Shown here: in pieces, positions 35,086 to 41,765 of the stretch
Numbering within the stretch: the first letter of the stretch is position 1
Layout: each line of letters starts with the position of its first letter
NCBI GenBank assembly: GCA_041394885.1
Contig: JAWKHI010000022.1
Span: forward strand, 52,316-116,315
From: DSOI01 sp041394885
GTDB lineage: Bacteria > Acidobacteriota > Terriglobia > Bryobacterales > Bryobacteraceae
Length of the DNA: 64,000 bases
Direction of reading: 5' to 3'
Position numbers and translations under genes: made by a program
Notes under the pieces: generated by a model
Told to the model about the DNA's origin: nothing
Databases searched by the model: none
Seen by the model: the letters and a program-made list of their open reading frames with translations, nothing else

Positions 35086-35895
35086 ATGCCAGAGGGAATG
35101 ATTTCACAAACAGAGAACATGGCCGTACTTTCTGAAGTTGTCACTGGACCTGTGGAGGAGACGCAGGGCTCGGACACCAACCCGGAACAGGCCGCTGCCG
35201 AGACGAAAAAAGAGAAGGGGAAGATCCGCGTTGTCATCGTCGACGATCACCCGATCGTCCGCGAGGGCCTTCGTAAGCTTCTCGAATTGGAGGACGACAT
35301 CGAAGTTGCCGGCGAGGCCGAGAACGGACGCCAGGCCCTCGAAATGGTGGATGAACTCCACCCCGATGTCCTCCTGCTCGACCTGAAAATGCCCGGTATG
35401 GATGGCCTTACCGCCCTCCAGACCCTTCAACACTCTCCGAAGAAGACGCACATCATCGTCTTGACGGCGTCGGAAGACAAGAACGAGTGGGTCCAGGCCA
35501 TGAAAATGGGCTGCTCCGGCATCGTCGTTAAACAAACCCAGCCGGAACTCATCGTCAAGAGTATCCGCAAGGTCAATTCCGGCGAGATCTGGCTGGATTC
35601 CCACACGACCGCCGCCGTGATGCGTCAATTTGCCTCACCCAATGATCCCGGTGGCGGCAATGGGTCCAAAGGCGGCCGCGAACGCTCACCGCTCAGCGCG
35701 CGCGAGCGCGAAATCGTAGCCCTGGTCGCCCAAGGCTACAAAAACAAAGAGATGGCCGAGAAGATGTTCATCTCCGAGCAGACCGTGAAGAACCATCTTC
35801 ACAACATCTTCGACAAGCTCGGCGTCTCCGATCGCCTCGAACTCGCGCTCTACGCGATTCACAAAGGCCTCCACGTAGCCGGTGAAAAACGCTAG
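35086..35895 (+). CDS. NarL/FixJ-type response regulator
   Basis: 269 residues from the ATG at 35086, which has GGAGG four bases upstream (a GTG at 35068 and an ATG at 35098 are alternatives). A ~45-residue charged N-terminal extension precedes the receiver domain (IRVVIVDDHPIVREGLRKLL), with phosphoacceptor Asp at about 99 (VLLLDLKMPGMDG). The LuxR helix-turn-helix is at the C-terminus (LSAREREIVALVAQGYKNKE; VKNHLHNIFDKLGVSDR). No histidine kinase gene is adjacent, so it is an orphan. It may regulate itself through the upstream palindromes. Confidence 0.9.
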   Translation: MPEGMISQTENMAVLSEVVTGPVEETQGSDTNPEQAAAETKKEKGKIRVVIVDDHPIVREGLRKLLELEDDIEVAGEAENGRQALEMVDELHPDVLLLDLKMPGMDGLTALQTLQHSPKKTHIIVLTASEDKNEWVQAMKMGCSGIVVKQTQPELIVKSIRKVNSGEIWLDSHTTAAVMRQFASPNDPGGGNGSKGGRERSPLSAREREIVALVAQGYKNKEMAEKMFISEQTVKNHLHNIFDKLGVSDRLELALYAIHKGLHVAGEKR

Positions 35896-35931
35896 CCGTC
35901 GAAAAACGCAACCCGGCGGCCCAATCCGCGC

Positions 35932-36519
35932 TCAGGCAGAACGATAGCGATCGAGCGTAGAACGATGGTGGAGAGTCTTCTCCACCATCCGCCGCATCGA
36001 CTCGTCCGCATTCAACCGCGTCACGTCCTCCAACTCCACCCACGCCACCTCCCGCGACTCCGCGCTCGCCACCGGCGCTTCGGCCGGGCCAACGCACAGA
36101 AAACGCACATCGTAATGCCAGTGAGCCGTCCGCGTCCCCCGCGCCGGTATCAGATGGATGTCCACGTCGAAGATCCCGCCCCCCGGCGCCTCCCCGGCAC
36201 TCCCAATCCGGATACCGGGTATCCCGGATTCCTCCCGCGCCTCCCGCACCGCCGCCTCCAACACCGTCTCGTCATCCTCCACGTGCCCGCCCAACTGTAG
36301 CCACCGGCCCAACTTGCTGTGGAACGTCAGCAGCACTCTGGACGCGCCAGGATCCAGCACCCACGCCGATCCCGTCACATGCCCCTCCGCGTTCCGCCAG
36401 TCGAGGGCCGACACGCTCCCTTGCACGAACCCCTTCAGGCGCGTGAGCATCTCCGCTTCCCGTTCATCGTGCGCCGCATGACGCTCGAGCAACCCAAGTA
36501 GATGTTGGCGTGGATCCAT
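35932..36519 (-). CDS. Nudix hydrolase
   Basis: 195 residues from the ATG at 36519. The Nudix box is complete: GGHVEDDETVLEAAVREARE followed by ESGI, giving Gx5Ex7REx2EExGI. It hydrolyses a nucleoside diphosphate linked to another moiety; substrate not predictable. The N-terminal ~45 residues (MDPRQHLLGLLERHAAHDER) and WHYDVRFLCVG resemble the ADP-ribose pyrophosphatase-like Nudix branch. It is convergent with the response regulator. Confidence 0.88.
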   Translation of the reverse strand: MDPRQHLLGLLERHAAHDEREAEMLTRLKGFVQGSVSALDWRNAEGHVTGSAWVLDPGASRVLLTFHSKLGRWLQLGGHVEDDETVLEAAVREAREESGIPGIRIGSAGEAPGGGIFDVDIHLIPARGTRTAHWHYDVRFLCVGPAEAPVASAESREVAWVELEDVTRLNADESMRRMVEKTLHHRSTLDRYRSA

Positions 36520-36613
36520 GCCTCCATCATCCCCCTTTCCCAGAGAGAACCGATCATAGGCTCCATACCGGCTCTTGGCTCCCAACCTGCAAGGATCTCA
36601 CCCGGAGGTACGA

Positions 36614-37147
36614 ATGCTCACCACGCTACGCGATCCCTACATTGCCGAATCACTGGGTACGGTCATGCGAAGGGGATTCGAAAACGAAACAAAAACAGGG
36701 ACTTCCGCCCATGCGGACGCCTTTGCCGCAGCCCTCGAAGATGCATCGGCGGCCGTCGCCGGTCCCACGGGCCCCCGTCAAAATTCCGCCGCCTCGGCAC
36801 AATCCCGTCACGAAGCCGCCGCGCCCGTAGCGCCCGAACTCGATCGGCTCCCACCGATTCCCGCCGATCGCACCGGGCGCCGGTTCACTGCCTTCGATGA
36901 CCCTACCCCGAGAGTCCAGGCCGAACTCGCCAAGATGGGCATGGACCCGTCCCAAATCCGGTTCGAGCGTTGGGATGACGACATCAACACCATCGGCGGA
37001 AACCATACCAACCACCTGTTGCGGGCCTTCCTACCCAATGGACGCGTCGAGGACTATTCGATCGAATGGACTCTCCGGTCGCCCCAGGTCACCGCGAACG
37101 ACATCTGGCGGCTCATGGGCATGCCTGCCCCGAGGCAATACGTGTAG
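36614..37147 (+). CDS. Protein of unknown function with disordered middle
   Basis: 177 residues from the ATG at 36614, chosen because CCGGAGGTACGA gives an excellent ribosome site. No signal or membrane segment. An N-terminal helix-like stretch (MLTTLRDPYIAESLGTVMRR) is followed by an Ala/Pro-rich segment and then a compact C-terminal part (IRFERWDDDINTIGGNHTNH; VEDYSIEWTLRSPQVTANDI). I do not recognise the family. It is convergent with metF and divergent from the Nudix gene. Confidence 0.65.
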   Translation: MLTTLRDPYIAESLGTVMRRGFENETKTGTSAHADAFAAALEDASAAVAGPTGPRQNSAASAQSRHEAAAPVAPELDRLPPIPADRTGRRFTAFDDPTPRVQAELAKMGMDPSQIRFERWDDDINTIGGNHTNHLLRAFLPNGRVEDYSIEWTLRSPQVTANDIWRLMGMPAPRQYV

Positions 37148-37174
37148 GCTCCCCAAGCGGCTGGAAAACTTCGA

Positions 37175-38032
37175 TCAATCCTGCAGCGCGGAAAGGATCA
37201 CCCGCGTAGCCAGGCTCTTGTTGAGCGTGTAGAAGTGCAGCCCCGGGGCGCCTTCCTTCAACAACTGCCGGCACTGACGGATGGTGTGCTCCAGCCCGAT
37301 CGCCATCACCGCCGCCGGATCCTCGCGCACCGCGCCCAGCCGGTCATGCAGTTCCTCCGGGATGCGCGCCGAGCACATGCTTGTGATTCGCTCGATGTGA
37401 GCCAGGTTGGTGATCGGCATCAGCCCCGGCACGATCGGCACCCGGATGCCCGCGGTGCGCGCCTCGTCATGGAAGCGAAAATAGTCCTGGTTGTCGAAAA
37501 ACAACTGCGTGATCAGAAATCGCGCCCCGGACTCGGCCTTCTTCTTCGCCCATCGCATGTCGTCGCTCGCGCTCGCGGCTTCCGGATGCACCTCCGGGTA
37601 ACAGGCGCCCCCAAAGTCCACGTCGAAATCCGAAGCCAGAAACTCCATCAGATCGGTCGCGTGCCCCAGTTCCCCGGCCTGCGTCAGACCATCTTTCGGT
37701 TTGTCCCCCCGCAGCGCGAGGATATTCGATATCCCCGAATCCACCAATCCCTGGATCACCTGCGCCAACTCGTCCCGCGTATGGCCCATCGTCGCCAGGT
37801 GCGCCATCGCCGGAATGCCCGCTTCCTGCTGGATTCGTGTCACGCATTCGAGCGTGCGCGTCCGCGTTCCCCCGCCCGCTCCGTATGTCACCGATACGAA
37901 ATCCGGACTCCCCACCTGCTTCAGTTCCGCCACCGTCCGCAGAAGGCTCTCTACGCCCTGCTGGTTCTTGGGCGGGAAGAACTCGAAACTGAATACCGGT
38001 TCCGATCGCTCGTAGAAATCGCCGATTCGCAT
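37175..38032 (-). CDS. metF: 5,10-methylenetetrahydrofolate reductase
   Basis: 285 residues from the ATG at 38032, with GGGGAGGGG just upstream. It reduces methylene-THF to methyl-THF with FAD for methionine synthesis. Family motifs: FSFEFFPPKNQQGVESLLRT, FVSVTYGAGGGTRTRTLECV, AHLATMGHTRDELAQVIQGL, NILALRGDKPKDG and QLFFDNQDYFRFHDEARTAG. It lies 13 bp after adk, so the two are probably one transcript. Confidence 0.94.
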   Translation of the reverse strand: MRIGDFYERSEPVFSFEFFPPKNQQGVESLLRTVAELKQVGSPDFVSVTYGAGGGTRTRTLECVTRIQQEAGIPAMAHLATMGHTRDELAQVIQGLVDSGISNILALRGDKPKDGLTQAGELGHATDLMEFLASDFDVDFGGACYPEVHPEAASASDDMRWAKKKAESGARFLITQLFFDNQDYFRFHDEARTAGIRVPIVPGLMPITNLAHIERITSMCSARIPEELHDRLGAVREDPAAVMAIGLEHTIRQCRQLLKEGAPGLHFYTLNKSLATRVILSALQD

Positions 38033-38045
38033 CGCCCCTCCCCGC

Positions 38046-38636
38046 TCAGAATCGCGGCGAAGGCGTGTGCAGACACAAGCCTTCCCGGATGCCCTCGTAC
38101 ACGTCCTCGATCGAGCGATTGGCATCCACCGTCAGCAGCATGTTTTTCCGCTGGAATAGCTCGAGCAGCGGCGTCGTCTTTTCGTGGAACTCGCGCAGAC
38201 GCATCTTCAGCGCCTGCGGATTGTCGTCGGCCCGCTTGGTGAATCCGCCCCCCTCTCCCGCCGCCACACGCGCCAGCACCCGCTGATGCACGATCTCGTC
38301 CGGGATGTCGAGATAAATGGCTCGATCCAGATTCCACCGCTCGAACAGGTACTCCGCCTGCGACCGCGTCCGCGGAAATCCGTCCAGCACGAAGCCGTAG
38401 TTCCAGTCGTGCTGTTCCAGCCGCTGGCTTACCACCTCTTCCACGATCTCGTCCGGCACCAGACGGCCCTCGTGCATGATGCGGGTCACACGCGCCGCCA
38501 ACTTCGTATGGTGCTTCATGTGCCACCGGAAAATGTCTCCGACCGATATATGGACAAAATCGTAGTCGTGACACAGCAATTGGGCCTGGGTGCCTTTGCC
38601 GGCTCCCTGGGGGCCTATGATGATGTACTTTTCCAT
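38046..38636 (-). CDS. adk: Adenylate kinase family nucleoside monophosphate kinase
   Basis: 196 residues. P-loop at 8-16 (IIGPQGAGKGTQAQLL). Further adenylate kinase motifs are HISVGDIFRWHMKHHTKLAA, GFVLDGFPRTRSQAEYLFER and FTKRADDNPQALKMRLREFH. The LID segment is short and lacks the zinc-finger cysteines. It converts AMP plus ATP to two ADP, although a second copy elsewhere could be the main enzyme. It is divergent from the DUF2760 gene and upstream of metF. Confidence 0.9.
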   Translation of the reverse strand: MEKYIIIGPQGAGKGTQAQLLCHDYDFVHISVGDIFRWHMKHHTKLAARVTRIMHEGRLVPDEIVEEVVSQRLEQHDWNYGFVLDGFPRTRSQAEYLFERWNLDRAIYLDIPDEIVHQRVLARVAAGEGGGFTKRADDNPQALKMRLREFHEKTTPLLELFQRKNMLLTVDANRSIEDVYEGIREGLCLHTPSPRF

Positions 38637-38726
38637 TCAGATGTGAAGATCGACACTCGAATCATCGGCAGAATCGGGCAAGTGTATGAATTTGCATTGT
38701 ATCCTAGGTTCGAGGTACTCATTCGT

Positions 38727-39308
38727 TTGTCCCGTATCCTGCTCGCCTTCCAAGCTTTCTTCGGCATCCTGTTCAGCGGAAATCTGTCTGACTCCGTTCT
38801 GATGTCACTCAAACTCTCACGCCGACCCGGTGTCGCTCCAGGTGCGCCTCCCGCAGGCAAGCCGTCCGCAAAGACCGAGCCATCCAAGCCCGCGCCCCCG
38901 GCCGCTCTCCCCGCCGACGGCGCCGTTCAGATCCTCGGCCTCCTCCAAACCGAGGCCCGGCTTATTGACTTCCTCCAGGAAGACATCTCCGCCTATGCCG
39001 ACGACCAGATCGGCGCCGCCGTCCGCGACATCCACGCCAACGCCCACGGCGTGCTCGAACGCTACGTCAAGCTCGTCCCCGTCGTCGATGGCGTCGAAGG
39101 CGCCGTCACCCAGATCACCGCCTTGGGCCTGAACCCCAAAAAAGACGCCGCCATGCTCAAGATCGTCGGCAACGTGCCCGCCGACGGCAAGGTACAAGCC
39201 GGCGTCCTCAACCATCGCGGCTGGCGCGCCGAAAAAGTCGACCTCCCCCCCATCAAGCCCGGTGACCGCGTCACCGTCGTTGCCCCCGCCGAGATCGAAG
39301 TCGAATAG
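38727..39308 (+). CDS. DUF2760 domain protein
   Basis: 193 residues from a TTG at 38727, chosen because it keeps the N-terminal hydrophobic helix typical of the family (LSRILLAFQAFFGILFSGN). An ATG at 38802 would lose it. A Pro/Ala-rich linker precedes the DUF2760 core: GLLQTEARLIDFLQEDISAY, ADDQIGAAVRDIHANAHGVL and the end VTVVAPAEIEVE. Function is unknown. From memory, DUF2760 genes usually lie beside an Hsp70-like gene in Planctomycetes and relatives; here the Hsp70 gene is 4.8 kb away with a conflict cassette between. Confidence 0.75.
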   Translation: MSRILLAFQAFFGILFSGNLSDSVLMSLKLSRRPGVAPGAPPAGKPSAKTEPSKPAPPAALPADGAVQILGLLQTEARLIDFLQEDISAYADDQIGAAVRDIHANAHGVLERYVKLVPVVDGVEGAVTQITALGLNPKKDAAMLKIVGNVPADGKVQAGVLNHRGWRAEKVDLPPIKPGDRVTVVAPAEIEVE

Positions 39309-39343
39309 TCACCCGGTTGAAACGATCTGCCGGCCGCGTGCAC

Positions 39344-39349
39344 TATAAC
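39344..39349 (+). promoter_or_regulatory. Possible -10 before the EAD1-protease gene
   Basis: TATAAC, 29 bases before the GTG at 39378. A TTGAAA at 39317-39322 is 21 bases away, too far for a standard spacer. It is weak support for the cassette having its own promoter. Confidence 0.25.
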
Positions 39350-39377
39350 GAATACGGCCTGCTCCGGAGATAAAACC

Positions 39378-40367
39378 GTGCCCCTGACCGGATCTGAGTT
39401 TCGACAGTTGCGGGACGCGCTCGTCACCGCGTTCCCCACTCCCTTTGACCTCGCCGCGATGTGCCAGTTCGGCACTGGCAAAAACCTCGCCGCCATCGTA
39501 AACACCGCCGCTGCCCTCAATCAGCAGGCTTTCGAACTCGTTCAAAAGGCCGACGCCCAAGGTTGGCTCGATCACCTCGTCGAAGCCGCCCGCGAAGAAA
39601 ACCCCGGCAATCCGGACCTCCAACTCATACGGTTCGCCCAAAAGCGCGGTCTCATGCCCGTCTCGCCTGAGGACGGCGCGCTGCAGGCCATCGTCGTCAA
39701 GGCCGCCAAGTTCCAAAATCCCGACTTGTGGATCGAGACCATGGGAAAACGCATGCGCACCGTCTGCCGCGTCGAGATGCCGGAAGGCAAAGGCATCGGC
39801 ACCGGATTCCTCGTCGGCAAATCCACCGTCATGACCAACGATCATGTTCGCGCCGCCCTCGCCGACCCGGCCCAAGTCGTCCTCCGCTTCGACTACAAAA
39901 CCTCTAAGGATGGAGTCACCGTCCGCAAGGGCAAGACCTACCGCCTCGCCGCCGGCTGGAACCTCGACGCGAGCCCCGTCCCCCAACTCGACTACGCCAT
40001 CCTCCGTACCGACGGCGAACCCGGCTCGGACTCCATCGGCAATGGACCCAACTCCCCGCCCCGAGGCTGGCTCGATCCCCAGCCCTACACCTTCGAGCCC
40101 AACGAGCCTCTCCTGATTCTCCAGCACCCCGACGCCCGCCCGCTCGAACTCGCCTTCAATTCCGTTCAATCCGAAACCAATAAGGACCGCATCGAACACA
40201 ACGTCAGCACCCAACCCGGCTCCTCCGGTTCGCCCTGCTTCAACGCCTCCTGGGAATTGGTCGCGCTCCATCATTGGGGCTCCTCGTCCAAGAATCGCGC
40301 CGTGCGGTTCCGTTCCATCCTCGCCGAAATGCAAAACAAGGGGACCGCTCCGTTGCTCGGTACTTGA
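39378..40367 (+). CDS. EAD1-trypsin-like serine protease (conflict-system effector)
   Basis: 329 residues from a GTG with CCGGAGA 8 bases upstream. Residues 3-80 are an effector-associated domain 1 (LTGSEFRQLRDALVTAFPTP ... NPGNPDL). Residues about 120-325 are a trypsin-like protease with triad His156 (VMTNDHVRA), Asp205 (QLDYAILR) and Ser283 (PGSSGSP). No signal peptide, so it acts inside the cell. EAD1 domains are described as homotypic adaptors linking effectors to NTPases in biological conflict systems. The next gene begins with the same domain 7 bp away, which predicts a partnership. Targets are unknown. Confidence 0.85.
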   Translation: MPLTGSEFRQLRDALVTAFPTPFDLAAMCQFGTGKNLAAIVNTAAALNQQAFELVQKADAQGWLDHLVEAAREENPGNPDLQLIRFAQKRGLMPVSPEDGALQAIVVKAAKFQNPDLWIETMGKRMRTVCRVEMPEGKGIGTGFLVGKSTVMTNDHVRAALADPAQVVLRFDYKTSKDGVTVRKGKTYRLAAGWNLDASPVPQLDYAILRTDGEPGSDSIGNGPNSPPRGWLDPQPYTFEPNEPLLILQHPDARPLELAFNSVQSETNKDRIEHNVSTQPGSSGSPCFNASWELVALHHWGSSSKNRAVRFRSILAEMQNKGTAPLLGT

Positions 40368-40374
40368 GGACACT

Positions 40375-41457
40375 ATGCTCAACGGCGAGGAGTTGAAGAA
40401 ACTGATCGCGGCCCTGTTGGGCGCCTATCCCAACTACGCCGACCTCGAACAGATGGTCCTGCTCGAGCTCGACGAGAATCTCGCCGCCCTCGCCTCTCAA
40501 CAGGCAAATCAGCAGAAAGTGCTCTTCGAGTTGGTCGTCTGGGCCCGCCGCGTCGATCGTCTGGAAGACCTCCTCGCCGCCGCCGCCCGCGATCAGCCCG
40601 CCAACAAGACCCTCCGCGCCACGCTCAACATCCTCCGCGAAGCCATCGAGTCGCGAAAACCCAAGGTCTGGTATACCGCCCCGTCGCCGTTCCTGGCCTG
40701 CTTCGTCCAACGCAACCAGCCCTTCATCGATCGTCACGATTTCCGCAAGTCCCTCGAGCACCGCCTTCGCGGCGCCAACGCCTTCGGGGCTCTGGTCGTA
40801 AACGGCCCCTCCGGCGTCGGCAAGTCCCACTGCTACGAACTCATCGTGCACGTAGCCCGGTCGGAAGTCGATGTCGACGTCGCCTGGATCAATCTCAAAC
40901 GCTCGAGCACGTTCAAGATGCCGCCGGACGCCTTCGTCAGGGAGCTGGCTCTCCAGATCGCACTCGACACCGCCAGCCTCCCCAAACAGGAAATCACCGG
41001 CACTGCCGATCCACGTTGGGCCCGCGAACTCGCTGCCTGGCTCATCGGGCAGGTCAAGACGCGCTCGAACAAGACATGGTGGGTGGTCCTTGACGCCTTC
41101 AACCATCCGAGCCTTCCCGCCGAGACACGCGAGCTCATCCACCTCCTCATCGAGCGCGCCGGAACCGATCTCGACCGCCTCAAGTTCGTCCTCCTTGACT
41201 ATCAGGCCCCTCCCGAAATCCTGGGCTTCGTCCATCAGGATCGAGACCTTTCCGAGGTCACCCGGTCGGACCTGATCGGGTTCCTCGAGGACGTCCACTC
41301 CCACAAAGGTCTTCCACCGGCCGAAGACGTCATCGAAGGCTACGCCGACGACATTCTCGCCGCCGTCGCTGTGCCCGAAGGCCATCCAGGGCGGATGAAA
41401 GCCGTCGCCGATGCCGTCGCCGCCAAGATGCGCGAAGTATTCCCAGAGGCTCCATGA
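40375..41457 (+). CDS. EAD1-P-loop NTPase (STAND-like)
   Basis: 360 residues. The N-terminal EAD1 (LNGEELKKLIAALLGAYPNY ... DQPANKTL) aligns with that of the protease: shared L-x-G-E/S-E, A-x-P, DL-x-x-M, NLAA, ELV and AAR positions. An NTPase follows, with Walker A GPSGVGKS at 144-151 and Walker B WWVVLDAF ending at Asp240. There is no obvious sensor repeat domain, so it may be a signalling adaptor NTPase between the large STAND protein and the protease. Its stop overlaps the start of the next frame (ATGA at 41454). Confidence 0.82.
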   Translation: MLNGEELKKLIAALLGAYPNYADLEQMVLLELDENLAALASQQANQQKVLFELVVWARRVDRLEDLLAAAARDQPANKTLRATLNILREAIESRKPKVWYTAPSPFLACFVQRNQPFIDRHDFRKSLEHRLRGANAFGALVVNGPSGVGKSHCYELIVHVARSEVDVDVAWINLKRSSTFKMPPDAFVRELALQIALDTASLPKQEITGTADPRWARELAAWLIGQVKTRSNKTWWVVLDAFNHPSLPAETRELIHLLIERAGTDLDRLKFVLLDYQAPPEILGFVHQDRDLSEVTRSDLIGFLEDVHSHKGLPPAEDVIEGYADDILAAVAVPEGHPGRMKAVADAVAAKMREVFPEAP

Positions 41458-41765
41458 CCAGCGCCGGAAGCAGCCCCACGCCCTACCACAAAGCCGCCGC
41501 CGTGCTCGTCAGCTTCAACCCGGACACCATTGTTCCCTTGGGTGAAGCCACCGACAGTGACTTCGAGCAGTTGCTCGCCGATTCCACCGTCGATGCCGGC
41601 CGCTCCGGGCCCGAATGGTCGCTCAACAACGAGGCCCGCCGCGCCTCCCTCGAAGCCCTCGGTTCCCCTGGCGAGATGCAGCGCGCCCTTGCCGCCAATC
41701 CCCAGCCCGCCACGCCGGCCCAAAAATGCTATCGGCGTATGTCCACGGTTCTGCCGCCCCAGTAG
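41454..41765 (+). CDS. N-terminal segment of the split STAND protein
   Basis: 103 residues as read: MTSAGSSPTPYHKAAAVLVS ... PEWSLNNEARRASLEALGSP. The WSL...R...L..LG pattern followed by QRALAANPQPATPAQK resembles the region that usually precedes the NTPase of STAND proteins. After codon 91 (AAA at 41724-41726) the frame ends in 13 unlike residues. A -1 shift at this point would join it smoothly to MLSAYVHGSAAPVDRQ of the next frame. So it is best read as the 5' part of one gene, 41454-44083, or as a separate small subunit with coupled reinitiation. Confidence 0.6.
   Translation: MTSAGSSPTPYHKAAAVLVSFNPDTIVPLGEATDSDFEQLLADSTVDAGRSGPEWSLNNEARRASLEALGSPGEMQRALAANPQPATPAQKCYRRMSTVLPPQ

Noticed and set aside
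41715..41730. Programmed -1 frameshifting at the A5 run as an established mechanism
   Set aside because: The site is not a standard X XXY YYZ heptamer (it reads C CAA AAA) and I saw no clear downstream pseudoknot, so I keep it only as one of three explanations.
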